A DNA stretch of 64,000 nt from Lantana camara. Lineage: Eukaryota > Streptophyta > Magnoliopsida > Lamiales > Verbenaceae. Within the stretch, counting starts at the first letter, position 1. Each line of letters starts with the position of its first letter. Where the stretch lies: NCBI GenBank assembly GCA_037501455.1, contig CM074857.1, positions 30,331,001 through 30,395,000 of the forward strand, written 5' to 3'. Below the pieces are notes generated by a model. The model was not told the origin of the DNA. It saw only the letters and a list, made by a program, of their open reading frames with translations, and made no database searches. A program made the translations under genes and the position numbers. Of the stretch, positions 21,818 to 33,383 are shown piece after piece.

Positions 21818-22782
21818 ACCAATGCTTCAGAGGAAGAATAAAATTGTCAACTTTTGATACTATCAACTGAGTTCAGAAGCTCATTCTTCTTTTTAAGCAT
21901 CTGCAGTACCGGAGCAAGAACTGAGCAACAAAACAAAAAGAAAGCAAAACTATGTATGATTGCCAATAACCCAACTTGTTAACTTTTGTTAGTTTGCCCA
22001 TATGTGAATGAATTGCGGTGGAAGCTGCATTTATATAAGAAATTATTGGCACACTTGTGCAAATTAAGTAAGTGGCAGACAAGTTGTTTTTCCCTGTATC
22101 ATTAGGGAAAATTCTATTGCGGACCTGGTTTGGCCGAACCCAACTAATAAAAAAGGTAGATGTATTATAATTGTTTGATTGGTCACTCTCCCTACATTTT
22201 CCACTAACCACACGGCAAGTGTAAAATACTCACCCTCTTGTTACACCGGTTTGGTCGAGCCAGACTTATTAAAAGAAAAAGGTGTGTAAATTAAGTAAGT
22301 GGAGGACAACTTGTTTTTACCTCTATTAATTATCTTTGATGAAGTAATTGGAGACACGAGAATTGTAAGGGAAGAATAAAATTATATTTTATATGAAATT
22401 TATCATCAACTTTTATTCTATATTCAATGTATGTTATTTAAATATTATCTTATTAAGAAGAAACTGATCACATGAGCATGGAGTGATACATTTCGAGAGG
22501 CCGTTATTTCTACAACACCAAAATAAAATTAATGTTTTTTGATATATATATATATATATTCCAGCCTTTCGTGATATATGTATATAAAACTAATTGTTGC
22601 ACTGCCAATTTTTGCGTAAATCTCTTCTTCATTATAATTAGATTATAAAATTTCTAGTGAACTAAAGAAAGTAGAACACTGCTATTAAGTTGTGTATTGT
22701 AGTATTAAACATTATGCTAGCTATTTTAATCAAAGTTCTTGTGTTTAATTTCTCAAAATACATCTAGCTTAAACATTAATGG
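21818..22782 (-). promoter_or_regulatory. Upstream region of the WAT1-like gene with TATA-like box
   Basis: TATATAA is read on the minus strand at 22031-22037, about 210 bases before the ATG, a plausible TATA box with a 5' leader near 180 bases. Further upstream is a direct repeat: GTGCAAATTAAGTAAGTGG at 22057 and GTGTAAATTAAGTAAGTGG at 22284. A second pair around TTTGG(C/T)CGA(A/G)CC lies near 22130 and 22249. No other gene is seen before the copia LTR at 22783. Confidence 0.45.
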
Positions 22783-23025
22783 TGATAACACAGAAAGCAT
22801 AGAGAGAATTTGGGGAAAAATACTTGAAGAAGAAAGTGTATAATTGACATTATGATCGTATAGCTGAGTACATACAGGTATATATACAGTTAGTGTAGCC
22901 AATACAAAGCTTACACGTGTCACGGGAGGTTATTCCTCAACCCAAATATCTTATACAACTGTTATACTATAACTAACATATCTTTGCTTTAATTATTCAG
23001 CTAAGAGAGTGTACACGTGGTAATA
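22783..23025 (-). repeat. 3' LTR of copia 1
   Basis: It matches 27593-27836 from TGATAACACAGAAAGC through TGTACACGTGGTAATA. Similarity ends where the polypurine tract begins at 23026. Confidence 0.88.
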
Positions 23026-23993
23026 CTCCCCCGCCCCCCCTCCAACGTAGGCGTGCATGTTGAGTAAGCCAAGTTTGGCCTTGTGTGTATTGAACGTTGG
23101 TGTAGACAGAGGTTTGGTGAAGATGTCGGCGGTTTGAGCAGAAGTGTGAAGTGGTAGAAGATGAATTACTCCTTTCTGCAGTTTTTCTCGAACCACATGG
23201 CAATCTATTTCGATGTGCTTTGTTTTGTCGTGAAAGGTTGGTTTCGCAGCTATATGGAGGGTTGGCTTGTTATCACAGTAAATGGTGGCAGGTTTGGTGT
23301 CAGGATGCATAGGTCTTGAAATACGTATTTAATCCATTGAATTTCACAGGTTGTGGCTGCTAATGCTCGGTATTCAGCTTCGGAGGAGGACCTTGACAGC
23401 TTCTTAGATTTCTAGCTTATGAGAGAGTCACCAAGAAAGATACAAAAACCTGTTATGCTTCTTCTTGTATCTATGTAGCCTGCCCAGTCAGAGTCACTAA
23501 AGTCTTTGGGTGATGAGTTAGAAGTTGCTGGGAAAAATAATCCTTGTCCTGGAGTGTTCTTGGTGTACTTGAGGATCCTGATTGCTGCTTGGTAGTGTTG
23601 TGTTGTAGGGCAAGAGAGATATTGGCTTAGTTGTTGGACACTGAAAGATATATCAGGCCTTGTTGTGCAGATATACAGAAGTTTTCCAATGAGCTTTCTA
23701 TATATTGCAATGTCTTCAAACGGTTGGCCTTGAGTAGAGATCTTGGTGTTTGATTCCATTGGAGTTAGTGCTAGTTTGGCAGCAACCAAACCTGTTTCAG
23801 CAAGTAGATCCAAGGTGTACTTCCTCTGATTCATTGAAATTCTAGCTTTGCTCCTTGCTATTTCTAAACCAAGAAAGAACTTTAAGAATCCTAAATACTT
23901 AATTTTGAAAGAATTATCCAGAAATGACTTGATATTGTTGATCTCCTCTTGGTTATTTCCTGCAAGAATGACGTCATTGACATAAACTAGCAA
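22993..23993 (-). pseudogene. Copia 1 RT C-terminus and RNase H
   Basis: The segment 23412-23993 begins with the RT active site, which reads YVNDVILAGNN where the family has YVDD, so one catalytic aspartate is asparagine. It continues with KYLGFLKFFLGLEIARS, the SYxxLIGKLLYICTTRPDI-like block and SDSDWAGYIDTRRSITGFC of RNase H. A stop near 23409 separates the last RNase H part (22993-23310), which holds IYCDNKPTLHIAAKPTFHDK and HIEIDCHVVRE. The end overlaps the 3' LTR, as is common in copia elements. Confidence 0.9.
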
Positions 23994-24125
23994 ACCAATA
24001 AAGAAACCATTAGTATGTTTGACAAATAAGTTGTAATCTGTTAGGGATTGGGTGTAGCCTTGTGAGATGAGTGAGGTAGAGAGCTTAGAGAACCACTGCC
24101 TAGATGCCTGTTTTAAACTATAGAG

Positions 24126-25190
24126 AGACTATGTTATTTTGCAGACTTTATTAGTACCATTCACTTTAAAACCTTGTGGAAGAGACATATAGACCTCTTC
24201 ATTCAAAAAACCATATAAGAAAGCATTGTTGACATGAAGTTGTTGGAGTAACCAACCATGTTGAGCCGCTAAAGCAAGGAGTAATCTGATGGTGGTATCA
24301 AAATAATCTAAACCTTCAGTTTGTGTGTAGCCTTTGGCTACAAGTCTATCTTTGTATCTCTCTATACTACCATCAGCTTTATGCTTTATTTTATACACCC
24401 ATTTGCAACCTATGGGATGTTTACCAGGTAGAAGATCCATAATTTCCCAAGTATGAGTGTTCTGTAACGCTTCAATTTCTTTATTCATGGCATCCTGCCA
24501 TTCTTTGTGTTTAATGTCTTGAGCATAAGTCTTTGGTTCAGTTTGAGTGGTAATATTCATAATATAAGCTTTATGATGAGGAGCCAACTTATCATAGTTT
24601 AAAACACTGGATAAGGAATAGGGAGTGGATACATCTGAAGCAGAAATGTTGGAAGAAGTTCTGAGAATGTTGTAATGATAATCCTTGAGATATTGAGGAG
24701 CTGTTCTAGTTCTCTTAGGCCTGTTATCTTCTGGACTGATTAAGTCCTGAGCTGGTGCTTCTGAGGTTGAGTCCATGGACTGCTGTGGAATAGCTTGATC
24801 TAGAAGTGGCAATGGCAATGTACCAGTTGAAGTATTACTTACATCAACTGACTCTGGTGCAACCTGTTGAGAAGAAGCAAACAAAGTAGCAATAGGCTGT
24901 GGAGGATATGCTGCAGTGGAAGATGTTAGATCATTGCTATAAAGTATTTCAGAAGAATTTGGTAAAGTGACTAGAAACTGGTCATTCTGAGACTGGGAAG
25001 ACAGATGAGGAAAACAATTCTCAATGAATTGAACATGTCTAGAAACAAAGATTTCCAAAGTGGTGAGGTCCTGTAAAATACAGCCTTTTGTACCAGGCTT
25101 GAATCCAAGGAATATACACTTCCTTGACCTTCTATCAAACTTTGATCGATGAGCAGCAAGTGTAGAAGCAAAAGCAAGACACCCAAACAC
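24126..25190 (-). pseudogene. Copia 1 integrase end and RT N-terminal half
   Basis: It starts with FGCLAFASTLAAHRSKFDRR (end of integrase), passes a linker rich in serine and threonine, and enters RT at EWQDAMNKEIEALQNTHTWE, GKHPIGCKWVYKIKHKADG and the HVNNAFLYGFLNEEVYMSLP block. It ends at a TAG (24126-24128) where related elements have a lysine before SLYGLKQ. The next RT segment continues in frame after that stop. Confidence 0.9.
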
Positions 25191-25247
25191 TTTAACAACT
25201 GAAAAATCTGGAATAGAGTTATACAGTAATTGAAAAGGAGTTTTATT

Positions 25248-26213
25248 TTACAGTAGAGGTGTATGTAAACGACTGATCAAATAGACAGCATGGATGACAC
25301 AGTAAGACCAAATACTCTTAGGGACATTAGATTGAAACAATAAAGCACGAGCAACATTCAAGCTATTATGATGCTTCCTTTCAACTATGCCATTTTGCTG
25401 CGGAGTTTCAATACAAGAAGTCTGATGCAAGATTCCTTTTGTGTTGTAAAAGTTAGTCATGAGAAACTCAGGACCATTGTTAGTCCTTACAATTTTTACT
25501 TTGGTTGAAAATTGAGTCTCAACCATATTTATGAAAGATTGTAATTGTTTTCGAACTTCTGATTTTTGTTTAATTAGTGCAACCCAAGTGAACCTTGAAA
25601 AATCATCCACAATTGTAATGAATTTTCTATGACCATGCACAGATGAGATTGAGTACGGACCCCATGTGTCAACATGAATGATATTGAAAATGGAATTACA
25701 GACCGGAACACTAGGATAAAATGGCAACTTCTTTTGCTTTGAAAGATGACAAGTATCACAAGAAGACATGTTGTCTTTACAAGTAATGGAAAGATCCAAA
25801 GAATGTAAAATTTTCATGATAGAATCAGATACATGTCCTAGTCTAAAGTGCCATATATTTCCAGAACTAACAGTAGAAGAAGCAGCAATGTTAACATGGG
25901 AACTTCTAGTATGGAATGAACTAGAGCCAAGCAAAACATAGAGACCATTATGCAATCTAGCTGAACTAATCATTCTCAAACTCTTGGGGTCCAGAATAAC
26001 ACATAAATCACATTGAAAAATGAAGCAGCAACCAATGCGTTTAGTTAATTGAGGGACAAATAGTATGTTAAAAGTAAAATCAGGAATAATCAACACATTT
26101 TCCAATAAAAAATCATTAGAAACTCTAACTGTCCCTGCCTTATTAGCTGTAAGAGTGCTCCCATTAGGCAATTTAACCAAGACCAGAGATATGGAAAATA
26201 GAGTATCAAACAT
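25248..26213 (-). pseudogene. Copia 1 protease end, GAG-pre-integrase and integrase core
   Basis: The frame includes LVKLPNGSTLTANKAGTVRV, typical of the protease end. GAG-pre-integrase follows with WHFRLGHVSD and CDTCHLSKQKK (H-H-C-C zinc site). The integrase core has IHVDTWGPY, RTNNGPEF and CIETPQQNGIVERKHH (D, N in place of the second D, E). The second catalytic residue is asparagine where DNG is expected, another disabling change. A TAA at 25245-25247 interrupts the frame into the next segment. Confidence 0.9.
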
Positions 26214-27523
26214 TGCTAAAGAATGACATATATGATCCGTAGCCCCTATGTCAGGAATCTAAGAACCATGGAAATTAGAACAAGCAGACAAATAATGTAT
26301 ACCTGATTCAAAGGCAGATTGTACGGATGCAGAAGGAACAACAGAGATGGTGGATTGCAAGGATGTAGAAGGAACAACAGAGATGTTATTCACATGATGA
26401 GCCTGGGAATCAGAAGAAGGCTGAAACAAGCTTACAAGTCGCTGAAATTGCTCTATGGTAAATGAAACAAAGGAAGATGTCGTAGAGCCAGAATCCTACA
26501 ATGGAGCAGACTGAGGAACCTGAGGTTGTTCCTCCTGAACACCATCTTGCTGCGCATCAGCAGCGTACAAAGCAGCAACAACTGGATTTGTGAAGTGAAA
26601 ATTCAGAGGAAAACCGTACTTCTTATAATAGGTAGCTTCTGTGTGATTGCGACGCCCACAATGACGACAAACCTTGCCAGTACCAATCTGTGATTTAGAG
26701 TTTTGAAATCTTGAAAAACCACGACCAGAACCAGAATTAGAACCTTATGCAGAAGAACCGGTACCCTGAGAGGAACTAGGCTTGAATCCAAGAGTACCTG
26801 AAAGATTGAGCCGCAAAGGAGCGATGATCCATATCCAAAGATAGTTGGCGTTCTTGCTGCACAACCATGGAGAACACCTTGGTCAAGGATGACAAAGGAT
26901 CAAGTAACATGATCTGAGAGCGAACACCAGAGAATTTATCGTGCAAGCCATTAAGAAATCGGATAACGCAATCCTGTCACTGATATGTTTTAAATCGGTA
27001 AATCAAACCACAAGAACAGGGAGGAGTGCAGGTGCAGGACGACAATGGCCGAAAGTTGTAGAACTCATCCTAGAGGATCTTGAGCTTTGTGAATAATCGG
27101 AGACAGAGCTGTCGCCCTGTTTGATAGCGTGAATCTCTTCCTGTAACTCAGCGATACGAAACGCATTGCAGTGAGAGAAACGATCCCTAAGATCAACCCA
27201 GACATCGGAGGCTTTATCCATCCAAAGAATGGATTGCCAGATTGATGGCGATACAGCGCGCGAGATCCATGAAAGAACCATCGTGTTACAGTGGACCCAG
27301 ACCGAAAACAACAGATCAGCGGACAGAGGCATCGAAACATCGCCGGACACGAATGCGAATTAATTCTTCGAAAGCAAAGCCATCTTCATAGCTCACCCAG
27401 GTGTTGGTGCCGTCTAATGGAGGGGAAATGAGAACAAGCCCTGGGCTCTTATTAGCATGAAGAAAGAGAGGGGTGGAAGCAGTAAGCCGAGATTCAGCGG
27501 CGACAATCTCGTCCGCCGTCGCC
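26214..27523 (-). pseudogene. Copia 1 gag region, several frameshifts
   Basis: The gag is split among frames. The start (ATG near 27523) reads MATADEIVAAESRLTASTPL and NKSPGLVLISPPLDGTN, usual for copia gag. Then 27003-27350 contains MVLSWISRAVSPSIWQSILW and DLRDRFSHCNAFRIAELQEE. A CCHC-type knuckle can be inferred near 26650 from cysteine/histidine codons (VCRHCGRRNHTE in one frame). At least three frame changes or stops are needed to read through. Confidence 0.75.
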
Positions 27524-27592
27524 ATGAATGAAAAGAAAACGAAAAGCAGAAGAATCGAGAAGCGGAATGAAATCAATGAACAACTGATACCA

Positions 27593-27836
27593 TGATAATA
27601 CAAAAAGCACAGAGAGAATTTGGGGAAAAATACTTGAAGAAGAAAGTGTATAATTGACATTATGATCGTATAGCTGAGTACATACAGGTATATATACAGT
27701 TAGTGTAGCCAATACAAAACTTACACGTGTCATGGGAGGTTATTTCTCAACCCAAAATATCTTATACAGCTGTTATACTATAACTAACATATCTTTGCTT
27801 GAATTATTCAGCTAAGAAAGTGTACATGTGGTAATA
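27593..27836 (-). repeat. 5' LTR of copia 1
   Basis: It matches the left LTR over its whole length. It is followed inward on the minus strand by TGGTATCAGTTG, close to the initiator-tRNA primer site TGGTATCAGAGC. Confidence 0.85.
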
Positions 27837-28217
27837 GTTTGATCTAGTAGCTCTAACCTAAAATAAATTGAATACCGAACCCAAGTGAGCGGGAACTAAA
27901 GTGTAAACAAAAGTCATATCATGGCAAAGGAGACAAATTAGCCTGCATTCAATTCTATTCGTTTTTCTCCTTTTCAATTCGTGTTCTCTTGTCAGTTGAT
28001 TTATTCTTTGTCATGTTTTGTGGTGGTTTCCCAATAATATGCCTCACTCCACCTACAAAGTATATTTTTTCATACTTTAATATCTTTTAGTTTGTAATTT
28101 ATTTTTAAAAAATTCTCAATTTTTCACGACCAACAATCTAAATAATTTTATATATATGGTTTTTAGCTAATCTTTTTAAAAGTACTGTTGGATACTCCAC
28201 GGTGGAAAACTTTGATC
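27837..28217. other. Spacer between the two copia elements
   Basis: About 380 AT-rich bases with no coding similarity, RNA gene or repeat that I recognise. Confidence 0.6.
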
Positions 28218-28222
28218 CTTGG

Positions 28223-29290
28223 TGTTAGAACACATAAGCCATTTAATTATACAAAATAATTTTATAAGAATACCTCTCCTACGTTTCATACAAGAAATGG
28301 GGTGTGTGACCAAAAAGTAACAATAAATGTTATATTAAGTCATCATCCAACTAACATAACATTTTCACATCTACGATACCCCAAATCATTTGAGTCATCA
28401 CCAATAGCATACAATGTGCCTTTATACCATATCGGTATTATATGACTATAACTCATATAGTCGCCCGGGCTAATACGGTGAAGATAAAATGATTCTTCCC
28501 TAGACACCACGACAATACATCTTGGCTCGACTGCTTTCCTATTGTGCACCGCTGGACTGTATAGATCTTAGTCCTTGAAAAAACACAATAAAGTAGCATC
28601 ATCAAACCTCAACTTCAAGTCATGATTCTAGGTCGAAGAGCATCGGTCATGTGGACACACAAGTCCATAAGGTCACACAGTGACAAAGGAAGGGAATCGA
28701 TTGTCACCCTTTGTAACGGTCGTCAAAGAGCACACAGTATGATATGTGTGTTATGGCATAACTCCCACTAAGGTAAGCATATCACGTATTTATGCCATGC
28801 GAATCCTTAGTCTAGATTTTTACTCAAAAATTCTAACTTGAACCTCTCGATCAAACACACTCAGTGTTCATCTACCGTTCTGGATTCGGCTTTAAGGCTT
28901 TAATATGAAAATACGAAATTCCATACTCGACTCATCTAGAGTCTCATCTTAGACCTACTAAGACGACTACTAAGTTTATCATTATTGTCCTTACAGCACA
29001 AGTAAGATAATATTCCAATGTTACACACACCTAGTGTTAACATGGTTCAGTCTCATCCTGATCGTGACTCATGCATCAGGGCGATTACTCGTGTGCCAGA
29101 GTGAATCAAAAGCCTCGTGCCTATTTTATGTGCCTAATAAAATAATTGTGTACGTAAAAGCATTGGTCAAGAAATAACGATTTCATTTCAATAATGCTCA
29201 ACACAAATAAAAAGTCCAACACATAATAAAATTGATCCAACGAGCTAAATCCTTCGCAATCCTAGGCTTAACATATAAGGTTTAAAAGCA
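28223..29290 (-). other. 3' region of copia 2 with vestigial 3' LTR end
   Basis: The first 15 bases equal the LTR end at 34817, but the next kilobase does not match the LTR. It holds no protein and is read as internal 3' non-coding sequence brought next to the LTR terminus by a deletion. Confidence 0.55.
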
Positions 29291-29299
29291 TCCCTAGGA

Positions 29300-30560
29300 A
29301 TAGGTTTAGTAAATGGATCAGCATTCATTTTATTAGTGGATATATACTTAAAGACAACTTCATTCTTCTGTATGGCGTCTCGTACGAATGATAACGCCTC
29401 TTGATATACTTGGTCTTTCGATGGAATTTCGGATCTTTACCAAATTGGATGGCAACCGTATTGTCACATCTTATTTATGTAGGTTCATCAACCGCCAAGG
29501 TGAGGTTGAGGTCCTTTAGAAACTCTTTCAGCTAAATCGCCTCCTGCGTGGTAAGACAACATGCAACATATTCTGCTTCCATGGTTGATAAGGCTATGCA
29601 GTCTTGCTTCTTACTGCACCACGATACGGCTCGTCCACTAAGGATGAAAATGTATCTGGAGGTGGACTTGGATTCATCTACATCACCTCCCCAATCAGCA
29701 TCCGAATACCCCTTAAGTCTCAAGTCCCCACCTTGATAGCAAAAGACTAAGTCACTGGTACCACGAAGGTATCGCATGATTCTCTTGACTGCTTGCCAAT
29801 GAGCAGGTCCTAGGTTGCTTTGATAATGGCTCACCAAACCAACCGCAAAACAGATGTCAGGCCTTGTACATAACATGGCATACATCAAGCTCCCTACAGC
29901 ACTAACATAAGGAATGTTGCTCATTTGCTGTTTTTCTTTATCTGTTTTAGGGCATTGATCAAGGCTTAAGGTCAGACCCTTCTCAACTGGAGTTATTAAC
30001 GGGTTTGGAATAATGCATTCGAAAGCGTTTCAAGATTTTCTTAATATAAGTTTCTTGAGACAAGCCAAGAAGTTTCTTTGAACGATTTCTCATTATTTCA
30101 ACGCCAAGGACAGCCACTCCTTAGTAGTATTGATTAACTCCATGTTGTTCCCAGCCAAAAGAATGTCATCAGCGTACAGAGAAAGAAACATAATCCCTTC
30201 TGTAGTTTTCTGGACATATACACAATGGTCTTCGTCTACCATGTTCAAGCCAAACTCAGAAATGGCTTCATGGAATCTAAAGGACCATAATCTGGAAGAC
30301 TACTTTAGACCATATATGGATCTTTTTAGATGACAAACTTTATCTTCTTGACCTTTTGATACAAAACCAATAGGTTGATCCATATAAATCTCTTCCTCAA
30401 GGTTACCATTGAGAAAAGTAGTCTTTACGTCCATTTGGAATAACTCTAAATCCAAATGGGCAACCAGGGCTATGAGTAGGCGAATAGAGGCGAGTCTCAC
30501 CACAGGAGAAAAAGTCTCTTCATAGTCTATACCCTCAATTTGGGTAAAACCCTTCGCCAC
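29300..30560 (-). pseudogene. Copia 2 RT and RNase H
   Basis: 30300-30560 encodes the RT start: AKGFTQIEGIDYEETFSPVV and ELFQMDVKTTFLNGNLEEEI, then HLKRSIYGLK before a stop. The YADDILLAGN active-site segment is readable near 30170 in the following frame. 29532-29924 encodes SAVGSLMYAMLCTRPDICFA, YSDADWGGDVDESKSTS and the STMEAEYVA block of RNase H. A stop cuts this after TTQEAI. The active-site motif looks intact, but the polyprotein is broken. Confidence 0.9.
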
Positions 30561-30569
30561 TAGTCAGGC

Positions 30570-31808
30570 CTTGAATTTATCAATTGATCCATCCGCCTTG
30601 CGTTTTATCTTGAAAACCCATTTGTTTCCAATTGATTTACGCTTAGGTGGAAGGTCAACTAAATCCCAAACCTCATTCTTTGCCATTGATTCCATCTCGT
30701 CCCTCATAGCATCCATCCGTTCAGAACTATTCGGTGAATTTATAGCCTTTTTAAAGGAAGAAGGCTCCTCAATTTCTAAAGGAGTGCATAGGAATATTTC
30801 CTCTTCGAATTGAAAGTATCGTCGAGGAATTCTTCCACGTTCACTTCTTCATAATCTAGGAACTTGATTACTTGTCTGCTCGGGTATCGAATCACTCCCA
30901 CTATCCCTTTGTGGTGTGGGAAGTTGAACACTTAGACCTACCTCATGTTCGGATTGATGTTCATCAGCAGATAAGTTTCCACTATCTGGGATTGTAGGAC
31001 TAATCCCATTGTCTCCTTCATTTAATGGAATTATATTATCCTTGGTGGCATGGTGAGTTCTTATTTCCCTCCCCTCACCAAGAGATAAATCATCATCAAG
31101 CTGCAACTCATGCAACTTAAGGTCCTTTTTAATTTTACAGATACTTGGAAACTCATTCTCAAGAAATTCAACATTGCGGGATTCTTTTTTCGTCATGCCA
31201 CCATCTGGTTGTTCACAAAACATTACATACCCCTTTGAATGTTCGGGATACCTTATGAACACCATCTTGGTGGCTCTTGGACCAAGTTTTCCAAGTTTGT
31301 GGTTTGGATTGTGAACATAGCCAGCCGAACCCCACGGGCGTAAGTGGTCCAAGGAAGGTTTTCTACCATTCCATAACTCGTATAGAGTGGCGGGTACACT
31401 CTTACTTGGTACACGGTTAAGTATGTATACTGTCGTCAGCAGTGCATCTGCCCAATAACTGATCGGGAGATTGGCTTGTGCCATCATTGATCTAACCATG
31501 TCAAGTAAAGTATGATTCCTTCGTTCCGCAACACCATTTTGTTGTGGAGTTCTAGGAATAGTAAGTTGTCTGCGTATCCCCTTTCCTTCACAATACTCCT
31601 TGAACATATCAGAGAGATATTCACGGCCCCGATCGGTTCGAAGAGTCTTAACTTTTCGTTCCAATTGAGTTTCTACTTCCGCCACAAAACGTTTGAACAC
31701 ATCTAGTGCTTCATAGCGGTGAGATAGTAGGTACACATATCCATATCGTGAATAATCATCTATGAGAGTAAGGAAATAAATAGCACCATGACGTTCATGG
31801 GTCTGCAT
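30570..31808 (-). pseudogene. Copia 2 integrase core and RT linker
   Basis: This segment continues integrase after a frameshift near 31800. It reads GAIYFLTLIDDYSRYGYVYLL, KTLRTDRGREYLS (second catalytic D), QLTIPRTPQQNGVAERRNHT (catalytic E), YILNRVPSKSVPATLYELW and the RPWGSAGYV segment of the C-terminus. A linker with many acidic and serine residues follows, and the RT-leading frame WVFKIKRKADGSIDKFKA is readable near 30570-30620. Confidence 0.9.
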
Positions 31809-33383
31809 ATATCAGAATGGACTAACTCTAAGGGACTTGATACCCTTGAAGACTTACCAAAAGGTTTTCGGGTTGCCTTACCAGGTAAGCATGACTCACA
31901 TTTAGGTAACTTAACCCTAGTGAGTCGGTCTAAAAGACCTTCTTTAGCTAGTCGACTCATCCTATCTTGGCCTATATGGCCAAGTCTGGCATGCCATTTC
32001 ACAGATTCAGAATCACAATCAAAATTAGCAACTAAGGCAAGCGAGGAACTATTATTATAAATATCATCCAAGTCAAGAACAAAGAAACCATTATGCAATG
32101 AACCATGACCAAACACATTGCCATGATACAAAATCTCTAAACCACTAGAATTAAAATTAAAGGAAAAACCAAGTCTCAACAAATAAACTACTGAAATTAA
32201 AGAACATCGTACCCCCGGTGCATAGAGAGCATCATGAAGAAACAACGTATTTCCTCCACGAAGCTTCAGCTGGTATATCCCTATGTCGAGGACGTCTTCC
32301 TCGCTGCCATTTTCTAAAACGACTGTTTGAGTTCCCACCGGATAACGATGAAACTCTCGAAAACCAGCTCGATCTGGCACTATGTGTTTGCTTGCTCCCG
32401 AATCTACAATCCAATTCGGAAAATGATTAGCAACTAATGCATATGCACAAACATATAGTTCAAGAGGAGAATGAGAAGTAGGTGCCTTCTTTGGTTCGGG
32501 GCAATCCCTAGCAAAGTGACCCTTCCTCCCACAATTGTAGCACTTCACACGCGCCATGTTCTTTTCTTTAGGTTTTCCCACTTTGGTCGCGCCACCTTTT
32601 GGTCCATTACTCTGAGAAGGACGTTTTCCTTTCTTAGACTTGTTATCTCGCTTGAACTTGTTACCTTTGGGTTTTCCACCTTGGGCAACAAGTGCAACTT
32701 CAGATTGACCAAGTGATTTGATGCGCTCTTCTTCCATCTCCAGATGCTTTGAGATTTCAGCAAAATGTTCTAATGTGATCACTATGAGCCATAAGGAGTT
32801 TGAAGTTCTTCCAATGATCAGGTTCATTTGGAAGTGTATGAATCACATTCAAAACCTGAGCATTTTCAGGAATGTCAGTTCCTGCAGCCTTAAGATCACG
32901 AACCATAACACTCATAGTGCGCAAATGCTCACTTATAGTTCGACTAGAATCTATGGTATATTGCATCCACTTCAAATGCAAGGTACACAACCTTGTCTCG
33001 GATGTTTGGCCATATTTGATCTTAAGTTGATCCCACATTTCCTTAGTTGTGGAATAAACTTCAAACTCTCCAATTAGGTCGTCGTACATGTTACTCAACA
33101 TACCGTAACGTGCACTACGAACCTTTTTGAGCCATTCCTGGTACACAACCAGGCTAGTCTTATACTCATTGATCTGCTACTCAGTAACATCCTTCTTAGG
33201 TTCAGTAGGCGCTACCTTACTAGTGGTTAAGGGGTCCATTACTTCGCGCTCATGAAGGTAGTACTGGATTTTTCTATGCCAAATGTCATAGTTTGACCCA
33301 TCGAGTTTTTCTAAAGATTCAGTTGCCAAGCGTTTCGAAGACATGTCTCTAAGTATACAAGAAAAGGACAATTTATTAGGCAC
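31760..33383 (-). pseudogene. Copia 2 gag, protease and integrase zinc region
   Basis: The gag starts near 33341 with MSSKRLATESLEKLDGSNYD and WHRKIQYYLHEREV. It passes a TAG at 33177-33179, continues at 32757-33146 (YQEWLKKVRSARYGMLSNMY, TLPNEPDHWKNFKL) and shifts frame near 32770. A perfect CCHC knuckle, CYNCGRKGHFARDC, follows near 32540. The protease site is WIVDSGASKHIV near 32400. The GAG-pre-integrase is VKWHARLGHIGQDRM with CESCLPGKATRKPF, and the integrase begins LELVHSDIC (first D) before the frame breaks near 31800. Confidence 0.9.

Larger units (their letters stand above)
22783..27836 (-). mobile_element. Ty1/copia retrotransposon 1, with both LTRs
   Basis: Direct repeats of about 243 bp flank a copia gag-pol in the order gag, protease, integrase, RT, RNase H on the minus strand. 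A GGGGGGCGGGGGAG polypurine tract (minus strand, 23026-23040) borders the left LTR. TGGTATCAG (minus strand, near 27590) borders the right LTR as a primer site for initiator methionine tRNA. The LTRs differ at about ten positions in 243 bp. No confident target duplication was found. Confidence 0.9.

Noticed and set aside
21873..22211. 112-codon minus-strand frame upstream of the WAT1-like gene
   Set aside because: It has no protein similarity, contains the TATA-like box and direct repeats, and fits promoter or leader sequence better.
28343..28549. 68-codon minus-strand frame near the copia 2 left end
   Set aside because: It has no retrotransposon similarity and lies in the non-coding 3' region of the element.
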